A stretch of 64,000 nt of DNA from an uncultured Alteromonadaceae bacterium (GTDB taxonomy: Bacteria; Pseudomonadota; Gammaproteobacteria; Enterobacterales; Alteromonadaceae): positions 1-64,000 of the forward strand of contig CANLWS010000001.1 of the NCBI GenBank assembly GCA_947494925.1. Direction: 5' to 3'. The notes beneath the pieces are model-generated. The model did no database searches, had not been told where the DNA came from, and saw only the letters and a list, made by a program, of their open reading frames with translations. The stretch's first letter is position 1; each line of letters starts with the position of its first letter. Of the stretch, positions 57,003-64,000 are shown in pieces. The position numbers and the translations under genes are program-made.

Positions 57003-57389
57003 ATGCTTTCCCACGTAATTTATATCTCAAAAGCAGTTAGACCAATGTCGGACATTGACTTACAACAACTCTTAGTTGATGCACGGGAAAACAATAAAAA
57101 AGAAAACATTACTGGTCAGCTTTTGTATAAGGATCAACATTTTATACAATTGCTTGAGGGGGAAGAAGAAATTGTTGAGAGAATGTTTAAGAAAATTTGT
57201 AAAGATCCCAGGCACATAAAAGTTAAACGAATCAGCAATATGGATGTCGCTCTTCGCAGCCACAACAACTGGTCAATGGGTTTTAAAAACCTGGACAAGA
57301 CCAATGATCAAATACTTGAAGGTTTTGATCCAAGCAAATTAAGTGACGGAAATCTGGTCTACCGATTACTCAGACATTTTACGCAATAA
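57003..57389 (+). CDS. Short BLUF-domain photoreceptor
   Basis: The 128-residue stand-alone BLUF protein senses blue light through bound FAD. The photoactive residues are present at the expected relative places: Tyr7 (HVIYIS), Asn31, Gln49 (HFIQLLEGEEE), Trp90 and Met92 (NNWSMGF). All are 14 less than in AppA (Tyr21, Asn45, Gln63, Trp104, Met106). Only about 25 residues follow the BLUF core, so there is no fused output domain; it must signal through a partner protein. No EAL or PixE-like partner is adjacent. Confidence 0.92.
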   Translation: MLSHVIYISKAVRPMSDIDLQQLLVDARENNKKENITGQLLYKDQHFIQLLEGEEEIVERMFKKICKDPRHIKVKRISNMDVALRSHNNWSMGFKNLDKTNDQILEGFDPSKLSDGNLVYRLLRHFTQ

Positions 57390-57454
57390 AAATCCTCACT
57401 TCAGTCAATTAAGCTATCAATTTATAGATCAGGCAGCGCTGAGTAATCTGCTGT

Positions 57455-58540
57455 TTAACTCTTCCTGTGCTTTTCCCATAAACGAATAATCTCTGATTCT
57501 CGTTGCGTCGAAATTGTCGCAGTTTGAGGTTTTCCAAAGCCAAAGTCATCCTTTGGATTACGATCAAAATAGCCCTGAAGCTGGTCAGCCAACAACATAG
57601 TTTGTGGGCGATTTACCAGGCCAGAACGAATAGCCTTATCAACATTAAATCGATATCTTCCGGCCGGTCTTTCGCGCATTAATTTGACGTCGTGGGCGAG
57701 CAAAAACGCTTGCGGGATCCAGTGTAATTTCACTTTGCTATTGGTTTGTTCAACAATATTCTGGATAAAATCCCGAAACAACATAGGCGGGTAGCACACG
57801 TTATAAGGCCCCATCGACTGGGTTTGTCCACAGGCAATCATAAAGCGCGCAAGGCTGACCATATCGGTGACCTGGTAATAATCAATGTCGCTGGGCAACA
57901 CCAAATCACCACCACGCATCACCTTCACCTGCCAGTATGGTTCGTGTCTTGACGCTGTAGTGGGATAACCGCGCATACCGTGGGAACGAAAGGTTGCACT
58001 CCTGTCCGGCATAAGTTCTGCCAACGCCTGCTCGGCGAAAGTTTTTCGCAATGCATACCGATTTTCAGTGGCTAAGGGTTCGGATTTGGATGGGAGTGGG
58101 TTTAGCGCGTCGGTTTCAGTTATTCCTACTTTGTCCCAGTTGTCGTAAACAGAGACTGTTGAAACGTACTGGTATTGGGCGACACGCTTTGACAGCATGA
58201 GCGCAGTATCAACGACACACTTAGACGAACCTTGCCAGGTATCAACAACCCAGTCCCATTCGGTTTTAGAGGCATTGAGGGCAGACAACCCTTGTCCATC
58301 CAAGGTCTCCCGATCACCTCTAATTTTAGTTAACTCAGGAAACAGATGGGGGTTTGTTTTACCGCGATTAAAAAGCGTGACCTCGTATCCCTGACGCAGT
58401 AACTCCTCAACTAAAACAGGACCAAAATAGCGCGTCCCTCCCAGTACCAGTACTTTTCCAGGACTCGGATGTGCAAAGCCAGGGATACTTGCAAGTGCCC
58501 CTAAAGCTCCAGTGGTTTTTATAAACTGTCGTCGATCCAT
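57455..58540 (-). CDS. Tat-exported NAD-dependent epimerase/reductase (SDR)
   Basis: The 361-residue extended SDR starts at the ATG at 58540 (MDRRQFIKTTGALGALASIP), giving a twin-arginine signal RRQFIK. The Rossmann motif is VLVLGGTRYFGPVLVEELLR, then EVTLFNRGKTN. The SDR Tyr/Lys pair is less clear (TENRYALRKTFAEQALAELM fits Tyr-x3-Lys). A Tat signal suits a protein exported folded with its bound nucleotide, yet NAD(P)-linked enzymes are rare outside the cytoplasm. The substrate is unknown. Confidence 0.83.
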   Translation of the reverse strand: MDRRQFIKTTGALGALASIPGFAHPSPGKVLVLGGTRYFGPVLVEELLRQGYEVTLFNRGKTNPHLFPELTKIRGDRETLDGQGLSALNASKTEWDWVVDTWQGSSKCVVDTALMLSKRVAQYQYVSTVSVYDNWDKVGITETDALNPLPSKSEPLATENRYALRKTFAEQALAELMPDRSATFRSHGMRGYPTTASRHEPYWQVKVMRGGDLVLPSDIDYYQVTDMVSLARFMIACGQTQSMGPYNVCYPPMLFRDFIQNIVEQTNSKVKLHWIPQAFLLAHDVKLMRERPAGRYRFNVDKAIRSGLVNRPQTMLLADQLQGYFDRNPKDDFGFGKPQTATISTQRESEIIRLWEKHRKS

Positions 58541-58643
58541 ATTGGTTCCACCCTTCAATTCTTTACGAGTAACCTTACGGGTGAAAACGGCGCAGCTAAA
58601 AGCGATTTGGTATGAATGCTGTCAATTTTGGTATAGGTGAAGC

Positions 58644-59468
58644 TTACAACAAAAGTTGTTTTTTGATGGACTGCCAATAGGTTGTGCCAATAGGTATGGT
58701 ATTGCCATTGTGCAGAATCAACTCGACCTTGCTTCTCGTCAACCTTTGGCTGGAGGCAATGACATGCCGATTGACCATATGTGAACGACTCACCCTTAAA
58801 AAGCCCCGCGGTTCCAGTTCAGAAAAGACAGTTTTCAGGGCTCCACGGGCGATCAGTTGACCTTGCTTGGTATGGTAACAAAGATAATTTCCGGCAGACT
58901 CTACTGAATAAATATCATCCGTTTCAAACCAAAAAGTATTTTTACCATCATTTATCTTAATTTTAGAGCTGGAGTCCTCATTCCCTTCAACGGCCTCCTC
59001 GTCATCTTCACCAGATGCTTTACCCGCAAAAAAGTAGTTGAGCATTAACAACCAGAAAATCACAAAAATAAACAAATATTGCAACCAGCGCTTGCTGTAA
59101 AAGTGAGCGAAATCCTGCCAGAAAGGTCGGGATGCCGTTCCTGCAATAAAATCTAAGCTTGTGATAATTAAGGTTTGCAAAACACCACTTAAAATTGCTA
59201 GCGCAGCTACCAAAACTAGGTTTCCGGGCGTAAAACCTGTCAGTTCAGCACGGCTCCGCAACACTTTATAGATGACTGCAAAAATCACAAACCACACAAA
59301 CCAATCGCGGAAACTCCAACGGATAGAGTTCCACAACGATTGTTCAAAGTAGAAGTAAAAATGCAAGGTTTGGCTCAGGCTAAGAGCAAGCCAGGCAAGC
59401 AGTAACAGGACTAAAGTTTTTCGTGATTCACTTTGAAGTGTGAACCAGCGAGATGTCGTATTTTCCAA
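58644..59468 (-). CDS. LytTR-domain membrane regulator
   Basis: The 274-residue protein has four predicted membrane helices (about residues 17-40, 49-70, 80-105 and 126-148) and an acidic linker (GEDDEEAVEGNEDSSS). A C-terminal LytTR DNA-binding domain follows (DIYSVESAGNYLCYHTKQGQ; RGFLRVSRSHMVNRHVIASS). LytTR proteins bind direct repeats; fused to membrane helices they act as one-component sensors. It is divergent from the frameshifted Rossmann gene across 178 bp. Confidence 0.9.
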   Translation of the reverse strand: MENTTSRWFTLQSESRKTLVLLLLAWLALSLSQTLHFYFYFEQSLWNSIRWSFRDWFVWFVIFAVIYKVLRSRAELTGFTPGNLVLVAALAILSGVLQTLIITSLDFIAGTASRPFWQDFAHFYSKRWLQYLFIFVIFWLLMLNYFFAGKASGEDDEEAVEGNEDSSSKIKINDGKNTFWFETDDIYSVESAGNYLCYHTKQGQLIARGALKTVFSELEPRGFLRVSRSHMVNRHVIASSQRLTRSKVELILHNGNTIPIGTTYWQSIKKQLLL

Positions 59469-59646
59469 AATAGATAATCTTACAAGGTTATTGAAATCAC
59501 CATAAAGTATAAACGACGTATCAAGAATCCTTTCTCGATGGGTTTCAACGTATTCGCGATGAAATCCTATACAACCAGTGAATTGTGTAAGTTTGTATCT
59601 GAACTACTCTTTATCAAGACATCATAATCTCAACTGATAAACGACA

Positions 59647-60800
59647 ATGGAAAACAAAAAAGTATTGATTTTTGGCGCAGGCGGGCGAGTTGGAACTTAC
59701 TTAACCAATTACTTACTTTCACACAACACCGATATTGTGGCTGTTGATTACCTACCTCAAAGTTTCTTATCAAAAAAATGCGGCGTATACACCTAGACGC
59801 GAGAATCGCCTCACCTCAAAGTCAGGCGCACCTGAGCAATTATGGCGATACTGATGTTTTGAACAAAGCGCTACTGGTGGAACTGCTAACGAAAGAAAAG
59901 CCCAACATTATTGTTAATTACGCAATCCCTTTCACCTGGGACGCCACTAAGGCTTTGCCCAACTATGCAAAAATCAGCCAAGCTGGTTTAGGGGCGTTTT
60001 CGCCTATTCAAGTTCTCGCACCAAGCACTATCGCAAGCGCTATTTATAGCAGTGGAATTGAAGCTACATTGGTTGTAGGCAACCTACCTGATATCACCAT
60101 CCCCATAATTCACGGCATGGCTAAACATCACGACATGGCACTTCCTGTCTGTGGTGCAGGCAATGTAGGATTAATTGAAATGGCTATCAGACGACAAGTC
60201 GCCCAAGAGCACAATGTGAATGATAGTCAGGTAAGGGTCAGCCTGGTTGCCCATCATATACACTGGGTAGCCCCTCGAGAGCCGGGATATTCCAATGAAG
60301 CGCCATTTTTACTAAAAATAGTAATAGACGGTGTTGATGTAACCGAAGAATGCGGGAATAGCAGGGTTTTAATGAACCGGGCTATTGTTGAACAATACGA
60401 AGATGGCGCAGGTTTTTCCAGTACTACCGGGTTATTAGCCGGGCGGCTGATAAAAGCCCTGCTTGATGAAAGTGGGCAACAGTATCATCTGCACCTGCCC
60501 GCTCCGAATGGTCTGCCAGGTGGATACCCTTGTCTTGTTCAAAACGGCAATATTCAAGTAAAAATGCCATCGGAGTGGTCATTGCAGCATGCGGTCGACA
60601 TTATGCAAAAAGCGCAACAAAGAGATGGCATTGACAGCATAGGCGACGATGGCACTATTCATTTTAATCAAGATTCAATCGATATATTGCAGCGCGAACT
60701 CAAGATGACACTCCCTAAAACGGTCACACCTGTTGAACTTGAAAAAGTGGCAAAGCAACAAATTTCAGTGGCGAAAAGTGCGATATCTGCAGAAACCTGA
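59647..60800 (+). CDS. Rossmann-fold NAD(P)-binding enzyme split by a -1 frameshift
   Basis: The reading frame from ATG 59647 gives a dinucleotide-binding N-terminus (MENKKVLIFGAGGRVGTYLT) but ends at a TAG near 59796. The rest of the protein lies in the -1 frame (59778-60800, from MRRIHLDARIASPQSQAHLS through PNIIVNYAIPFTWDATKALP and CGAGNVGLIEMAIRRQVAQE). The frames meet at seven As (59772-59778), phased A_AAA_AAA in the first frame. A -1 slip there joins them into about 384 residues. It may be programmed frameshifting, transcriptional slippage, a recent mutation or a sequencing error. The family is not recognised beyond a dehydrogenase-like Rossmann fold. Confidence 0.7.
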
Positions 60801-60889
60801 GCTGGCAACATGTGACGCCTTGTTGCTTAATGAGATGTCCAACAGATACACTGCCCAAACTTGCCTATTCTTTCTTGTTCGCATTCATC

Positions 60890-62140
60890 CTATTTGATAA
60901 AAGCAGGTAAAATCCTCTCTGCAATCATCTGCAGGTAAGCCTGTCGCGAGTGAGCAGTAATGACAACAAGTAACTCAAGTTCTTCGACGAAAAGAATAGT
61001 AACACCGCCGCCACCCTGGGCAGAGATGGACAGATAACTTTTGTCACCAACTTTCATATCTGCCTGCCACCAGAAGTAGCCATAACCAGAGTTAGAGAGT
61101 TTATCGCCAGAATAGAAATTCTGGACTTGCTCCGCACTAAGTCGGACATTTCGATTTGTTGCTTTGCTAATAAAGGATTCCGGTATCAATTGTTTGCCAT
61201 TCCATTTACCTTTATTCATGACTAAGGTTCCCACCTTAAGCATATTTCGCGATGTCATGCTCGAGAAAGCGCCCGCTGCGGGCAAACCACCTGGCTCAAT
61301 GCGCCAATCATAATTGACAATACCCATCTTTCCGAACAGCTCATTTCTGATAAATTCCTCAGCCGTGCCTGGGACAACAGCGTCAAGCACCTGCATGACC
61401 ATATCAGGATTTGCACCTTGATAATTAAACATCTGAGAATCAATAGGTCCGCTATCTTCAAGGAAGGCCTGCACTTGTTTGATACCCCTGTACATCTCAG
61501 GATTCTTACGATATTGGTCTATTTTTTCGCTGCTAATTTGCAAACCAGAACTCATGGTTAAAGCCTGATGAAGGGTGATGTTTTCTGCTCCTTTAGCAAA
61601 TTTTTCTGGGTCTAAGCCTTTCAGAAAACTAACGATGGGCATATCCAGATCGGACATAGACAAATACCCTAGTTGGATTGCACGACCTAAAGCCAACGCT
61701 GTGTAAGATTTAGTAGTTGATGATTGAGGATGGGATAGATCTATGCGGCCACGTGAATAATAGGATTCAAACAGGACTTTGCCTTTGTGAGCAATAAGCA
61801 TGCTGTCCACCTCTGCATGCTTTTTTTCGGCTATCTCCTGTGCCAGTGCCATGACCGTCGCCTCGTTTCCGCTGTCCACGCCTAACTTACCCACTGGAAT
61901 GCCATCGTTTAAGTGTGTTGGCGCTGCATCAATATAGGCGTTTTCCAGCTCAGAAATATCCCAGAATGTGCGTTCAATTTCAGGCACACGCCAGTGTTTA
62001 ATTTTAGCTTCTTCAATTGTTGCAATCGGCACCTTGCCGTGATGTCGTTCAGAGGCGATAGTGGCAAGGCCAAACATGCTGACTAGACCACTTATGAGCA
62101 TCCCGGCAATGAGTTTATTAGATTTGAAACTGCTGACCAT
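60890..62140 (-). CDS. Serine hydrolase of the class C beta-lactamase fold, exported
   Basis: The 416-residue protein starts at the ATG at 62140, with AGGA 8 nt upstream; a longer frame to 62239 lacks support. A signal peptide lies at about residues 9-31 (KLIAGMLISGLVSMFGLATI). The catalytic SxxK is STTK in HPQSSTTKSYTALALGRAI; the second motif is Tyr in FNYQGANPDMVMQVL; the third motif region is ISAQGGGGVTILFVEELELL. Probably an esterase or peptidase. It is divergent from the CadC-like regulator at 62379, just like the pair at 48024-50786. Confidence 0.87.
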   Translation of the reverse strand: MVSSFKSNKLIAGMLISGLVSMFGLATIASERHHGKVPIATIEEAKIKHWRVPEIERTFWDISELENAYIDAAPTHLNDGIPVGKLGVDSGNEATVMALAQEIAEKKHAEVDSMLIAHKGKVLFESYYSRGRIDLSHPQSSTTKSYTALALGRAIQLGYLSMSDLDMPIVSFLKGLDPEKFAKGAENITLHQALTMSSGLQISSEKIDQYRKNPEMYRGIKQVQAFLEDSGPIDSQMFNYQGANPDMVMQVLDAVVPGTAEEFIRNELFGKMGIVNYDWRIEPGGLPAAGAFSSMTSRNMLKVGTLVMNKGKWNGKQLIPESFISKATNRNVRLSAEQVQNFYSGDKLSNSGYGYFWWQADMKVGDKSYLSISAQGGGGVTILFVEELELLVVITAHSRQAYLQMIAERILPAFIK

Positions 62141-62378
62141 TTGATATCCTTTTGGTGTTGGTTCTGATGTGTACAAAGTTGCTAAGCAAGCTACCTGTGG
62201 CGGGTTACAAAGCAACTTAAAAGTTCCAAAATGTTCCAAAACTACGGCAAATCTATATACAAACGGAGGGGGCTGAAGTTGGTACTATCGGGTCAGTAGC
62301 AGCATAGTAAGTTGAAAGCATTTAGTGCCTCCAGTAAAAAGTTGTAAACTAGAGTCCGGTTAAATTTCGGAAGCATTC

Positions 62379-64000
62379 TTGGAACAAAGTCAGCGATATC
62401 AATTGGGCTCATGGATAATTTGCCCCATGACTAATACCATCACGAATCAAGTTGATTCCCACTCTATCGATAATAAGAGCATGCAAGTGTTGCTGTTTTT
62501 AATCGAACGTCAGGGTGTGCTAGTCACTAAAGATCAGATTTTTGAACATGTCTGGAAAGGCAAGTTTGTCACTGAAGATATCTTGTCAGTGACGGTGAGC
62601 AAAATCCGTAAGGCACTGGGTGACAATGCTCGCAGTCCGAGCTTTATCAAAACACTGCCAAGCCAGGGTTACATTTTAATTGCCGGCGTCCAAAAAGTTA
62701 ATGGCACTGAATCTCCCAGTCAAAACAAAATAAGTTCCTTAAGGTTCAGGCTAGGTGCATTGCTCTTGTTCGCATTGTTCAGTTTTGTAACCTATTTTAT
62801 TGCCTCAGATGACGATGTCCCTGCTAGCCAACTGAGCATCAACTCCATCGCTGTATTACCCTTTGATGACCTGAGTTCAGAGCAGGACAACCAGTATTTT
62901 ACTGATGGGCTGTCTGACGCCATTATCAATCAACTTTCGCAGATCAAGTCCTTAAGAGTCATTTCCCGCTATTCTTCTTTCACTTATCGTGGACAATATA
63001 ATGCCGCAGACATTGGCCAGGCATTGCAGGTCGAGACCCTGCTTGATGGAAGTGTTCAAACTATTGGGGATCAGATCAGAATTAATATCAGAATATTCAG
63101 CGCTGAAAATGGCCAACAACTCTGGTCCAAAACCTTTGATAGTGACAGTAAGGACATATTCACACTTCAAGACAATATCAGCGCCAATATACAGGCGTTA
63201 ATTCAGCCCGGTTATCCAGTCAGTCCAGAGCCTGCAAGGGCGGTCAATGCCCAGGCTTATGAATGGTACTTGATGGGGCAGTATCACTGGCGACAAAGGA
63301 ACCCTGAATCCCTGCTGAAAGCAGTGACCTATTTTAAACAAAGTCTGCAATCAGAACCTGATTATACCGAAGCACATGTAGGACTAGGCATAACCTACGC
63401 ATTTCTCCATACCTACGGAAACTGGAGCGAGAAGCGGGCAATAGATGAAGCGCTACCTCACATAAACAAGGCGTTAGTGCTAGCCCCTGACTCTGCAACA
63501 GCTTTAGCTGCAAAGGGATTGATTCTGACAGAAAAAGCGATTTATATGACCCGTTCAGGTCAGGGTGACCCATCTTTGTATCAACAAGCACAACAGGCTT
63601 TTCAGCGATCTCTGGAACTTGAAGACAACGCAACAACTCACCAATGGTATAGCGCATTATTAAGACGAATTGGAGATGAATCAGATGTTATTCAGCATCT
63701 GAACAAAGCGATCGAACTAAACCCGTTGTCTGCATCGCTTAAACGGTCATACAGCTTTCAACTGCAGTCAATGGGAAAACCAGACTCGGCGCAACGAATG
63801 TACCAAAAAGCACTTGCCCTGGAGCCTGACTATACCTCTCGGTACGTTGAGTCATCCAGGATAAATCGATATAGCCGCGACTCAATTGTAGAGATGTCTA
63901 TTTGGCACAAGGAAAATCCGGAACTTTTCACCAACTGCTCCAGTGATGAATATTGTGAGCATATGGTTTTCACGTACTTAAGTATTGGCGCGAACAGAGC
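62379..64000 (+). CDS. CadC-like membrane winged-helix regulator with TolB-like and TPR domains (3' truncated)
   Basis: The frame is open from a TTG at 62379 (GGAAG 5 nt upstream) to the window end, at least 540 residues. Starting at the ATG at 62427 would cut the first strand (RYQLGSWIICP), so TTG is preferred. Domains are a winged helix at 1-105 (KSMQVLLFLIERQGVLVTKD; EDILSVTVSKIRKALGDNAR; SQGYILIAG) and a membrane helix at about 122-146. A TolB/adenylate-cyclase-associated domain at about 160-260 (SIAVLPFDDLSSEQDNQYFT; GLSDAIINQLSQIKSLRVIS) precedes TPR repeats (AVTYFKQSLQSEPDYTEAHV; ALALEPDYTS). It probably regulates the divergent serine hydrolase gene 238 bp away. Confidence 0.85.
   Translation, partial: MEQSQRYQLGSWIICPMTNTITNQVDSHSIDNKSMQVLLFLIERQGVLVTKDQIFEHVWKGKFVTEDILSVTVSKIRKALGDNARSPSFIKTLPSQGYILIAGVQKVNGTESPSQNKISSLRFRLGALLLFALFSFVTYFIASDDDVPASQLSINSIAVLPFDDLSSEQDNQYFTDGLSDAIINQLSQIKSLRVISRYSSFTYRGQYNAADIGQALQVETLLDGSVQTIGDQIRINIRIFSAENGQQLWSKTFDSDSKDIFTLQDNISANIQALIQPGYPVSPEPARAVNAQAYEWYLMGQYHWRQRNPESLLKAVTYFKQSLQSEPDYTEAHVGLGITYAFLHTYGNWSEKRAIDEALPHINKALVLAPDSATALAAKGLILTEKAIYMTRSGQGDPSLYQQAQQAFQRSLELEDNATTHQWYSALLRRIGDESDVIQHLNKAIELNPLSASLKRSYSFQLQSMGKPDSAQRMYQKALALEPDYTSRYVESSRINRYSRDSIVEMSIWHKENPELFTNCSSDEYCEHMVFTYLSIGANR

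Noticed and set aside
1-64000. CRISPR arrays, IS elements, prophage, integrons or rRNA genes
   Set aside because: No regular direct repeats with spacers, transposase or integrase coding, phage structural genes or rRNA sequence were seen on either strand.

Overview
The window looks like a chromosomal segment of a marine gammaproteobacterium, most likely of the Alteromonadales (Alteromonadaceae-like). The evidence is the gammaproteobacterial order and protein lengths of the secE-nusG / rplKAJL-rpoBC / rpsL-rpsG-fusA-tuf block, the OlsF, DbpA and PyrC types, and the many orphan periplasmic solute-binding-like proteins. No database search was possible, so the taxonomy is inference.

Region 1 (1-14625, all on the minus strand) is the transcription/translation super-cluster: rplK-rplA, the L10 autoregulatory leader, rplJ-rplL, an attenuator, rpoB-rpoC, a terminator, then the str operon rpsL-rpsG-fusA-tuf (tuf runs off the left edge). 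Strong sigma70-type promoters are readable before rplK and rpsL, and another lies before tRNA-Trp. The rpsL promoter is positioned so that its transcript starts inside the rpoC terminator stem.

Region 2 (14736-19440) is about 4.9 kb of accessory DNA separating rplK from nusG, which normally adjoin. It holds a secreted TIM-barrel isomerase-like protein, a PspB-like small membrane protein, a formylglycine-type sulfatase, an orphan solute-binding-like protein and a gene-free stretch with terminators and REP-like hairpins. nusG, secE and tRNA-Trp follow (19440-20505).

Region 3 (20643-36648) is mixed. It has an orphan SBP and an ABC exporter, then a tightly coupled ACP / LpxL-type acyltransferase / MsbA-like exporter / DUF418 operon that looks like a dedicated lipid-modification and export unit. 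After that come an RraA-like aldolase, a MAPEG-like protein, a secreted SAM methyltransferase-fold protein, an M13 metallopeptidase lipoprotein, DbpA, a crotonase with two tandem SBPs, and PyrC.

Region 4 (36841-47903) holds an OlsF-type ornithine-lipid synthase, YjdM/PhnA, a DinB-like protein, a double cupin with a G9 tract, an outer-membrane barrel and an Mpo1-like protein. It then has the most striking locus: a secreted PETase-like polyester hydrolase with both disulfides of that subgroup, upstream on the same strand of two lipase-chaperone (Lif)-like proteins and an apolipoprotein N-acyltransferase paralog.

Region 5 (48024-64000) is rich in signalling. Two separate divergent pairs each combine a beta-lactamase-fold serine hydrolase with a CadC-like membrane winged-helix/TPR regulator; the second regulator is cut by the window end. 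Between them are two more orphan SBPs, an HxlR regulator with two readable operators, an ArsR-AHSA1 pair with a perfect 24-bp palindrome over the ArsR start, a TMEM143-like membrane protein, a short BLUF photoreceptor, a Tat-exported SDR, a LytTR membrane regulator, and a Rossmann enzyme split by a -1 frameshift at an A7 slippery heptamer. No IS element, prophage, CRISPR array or rRNA gene was seen.
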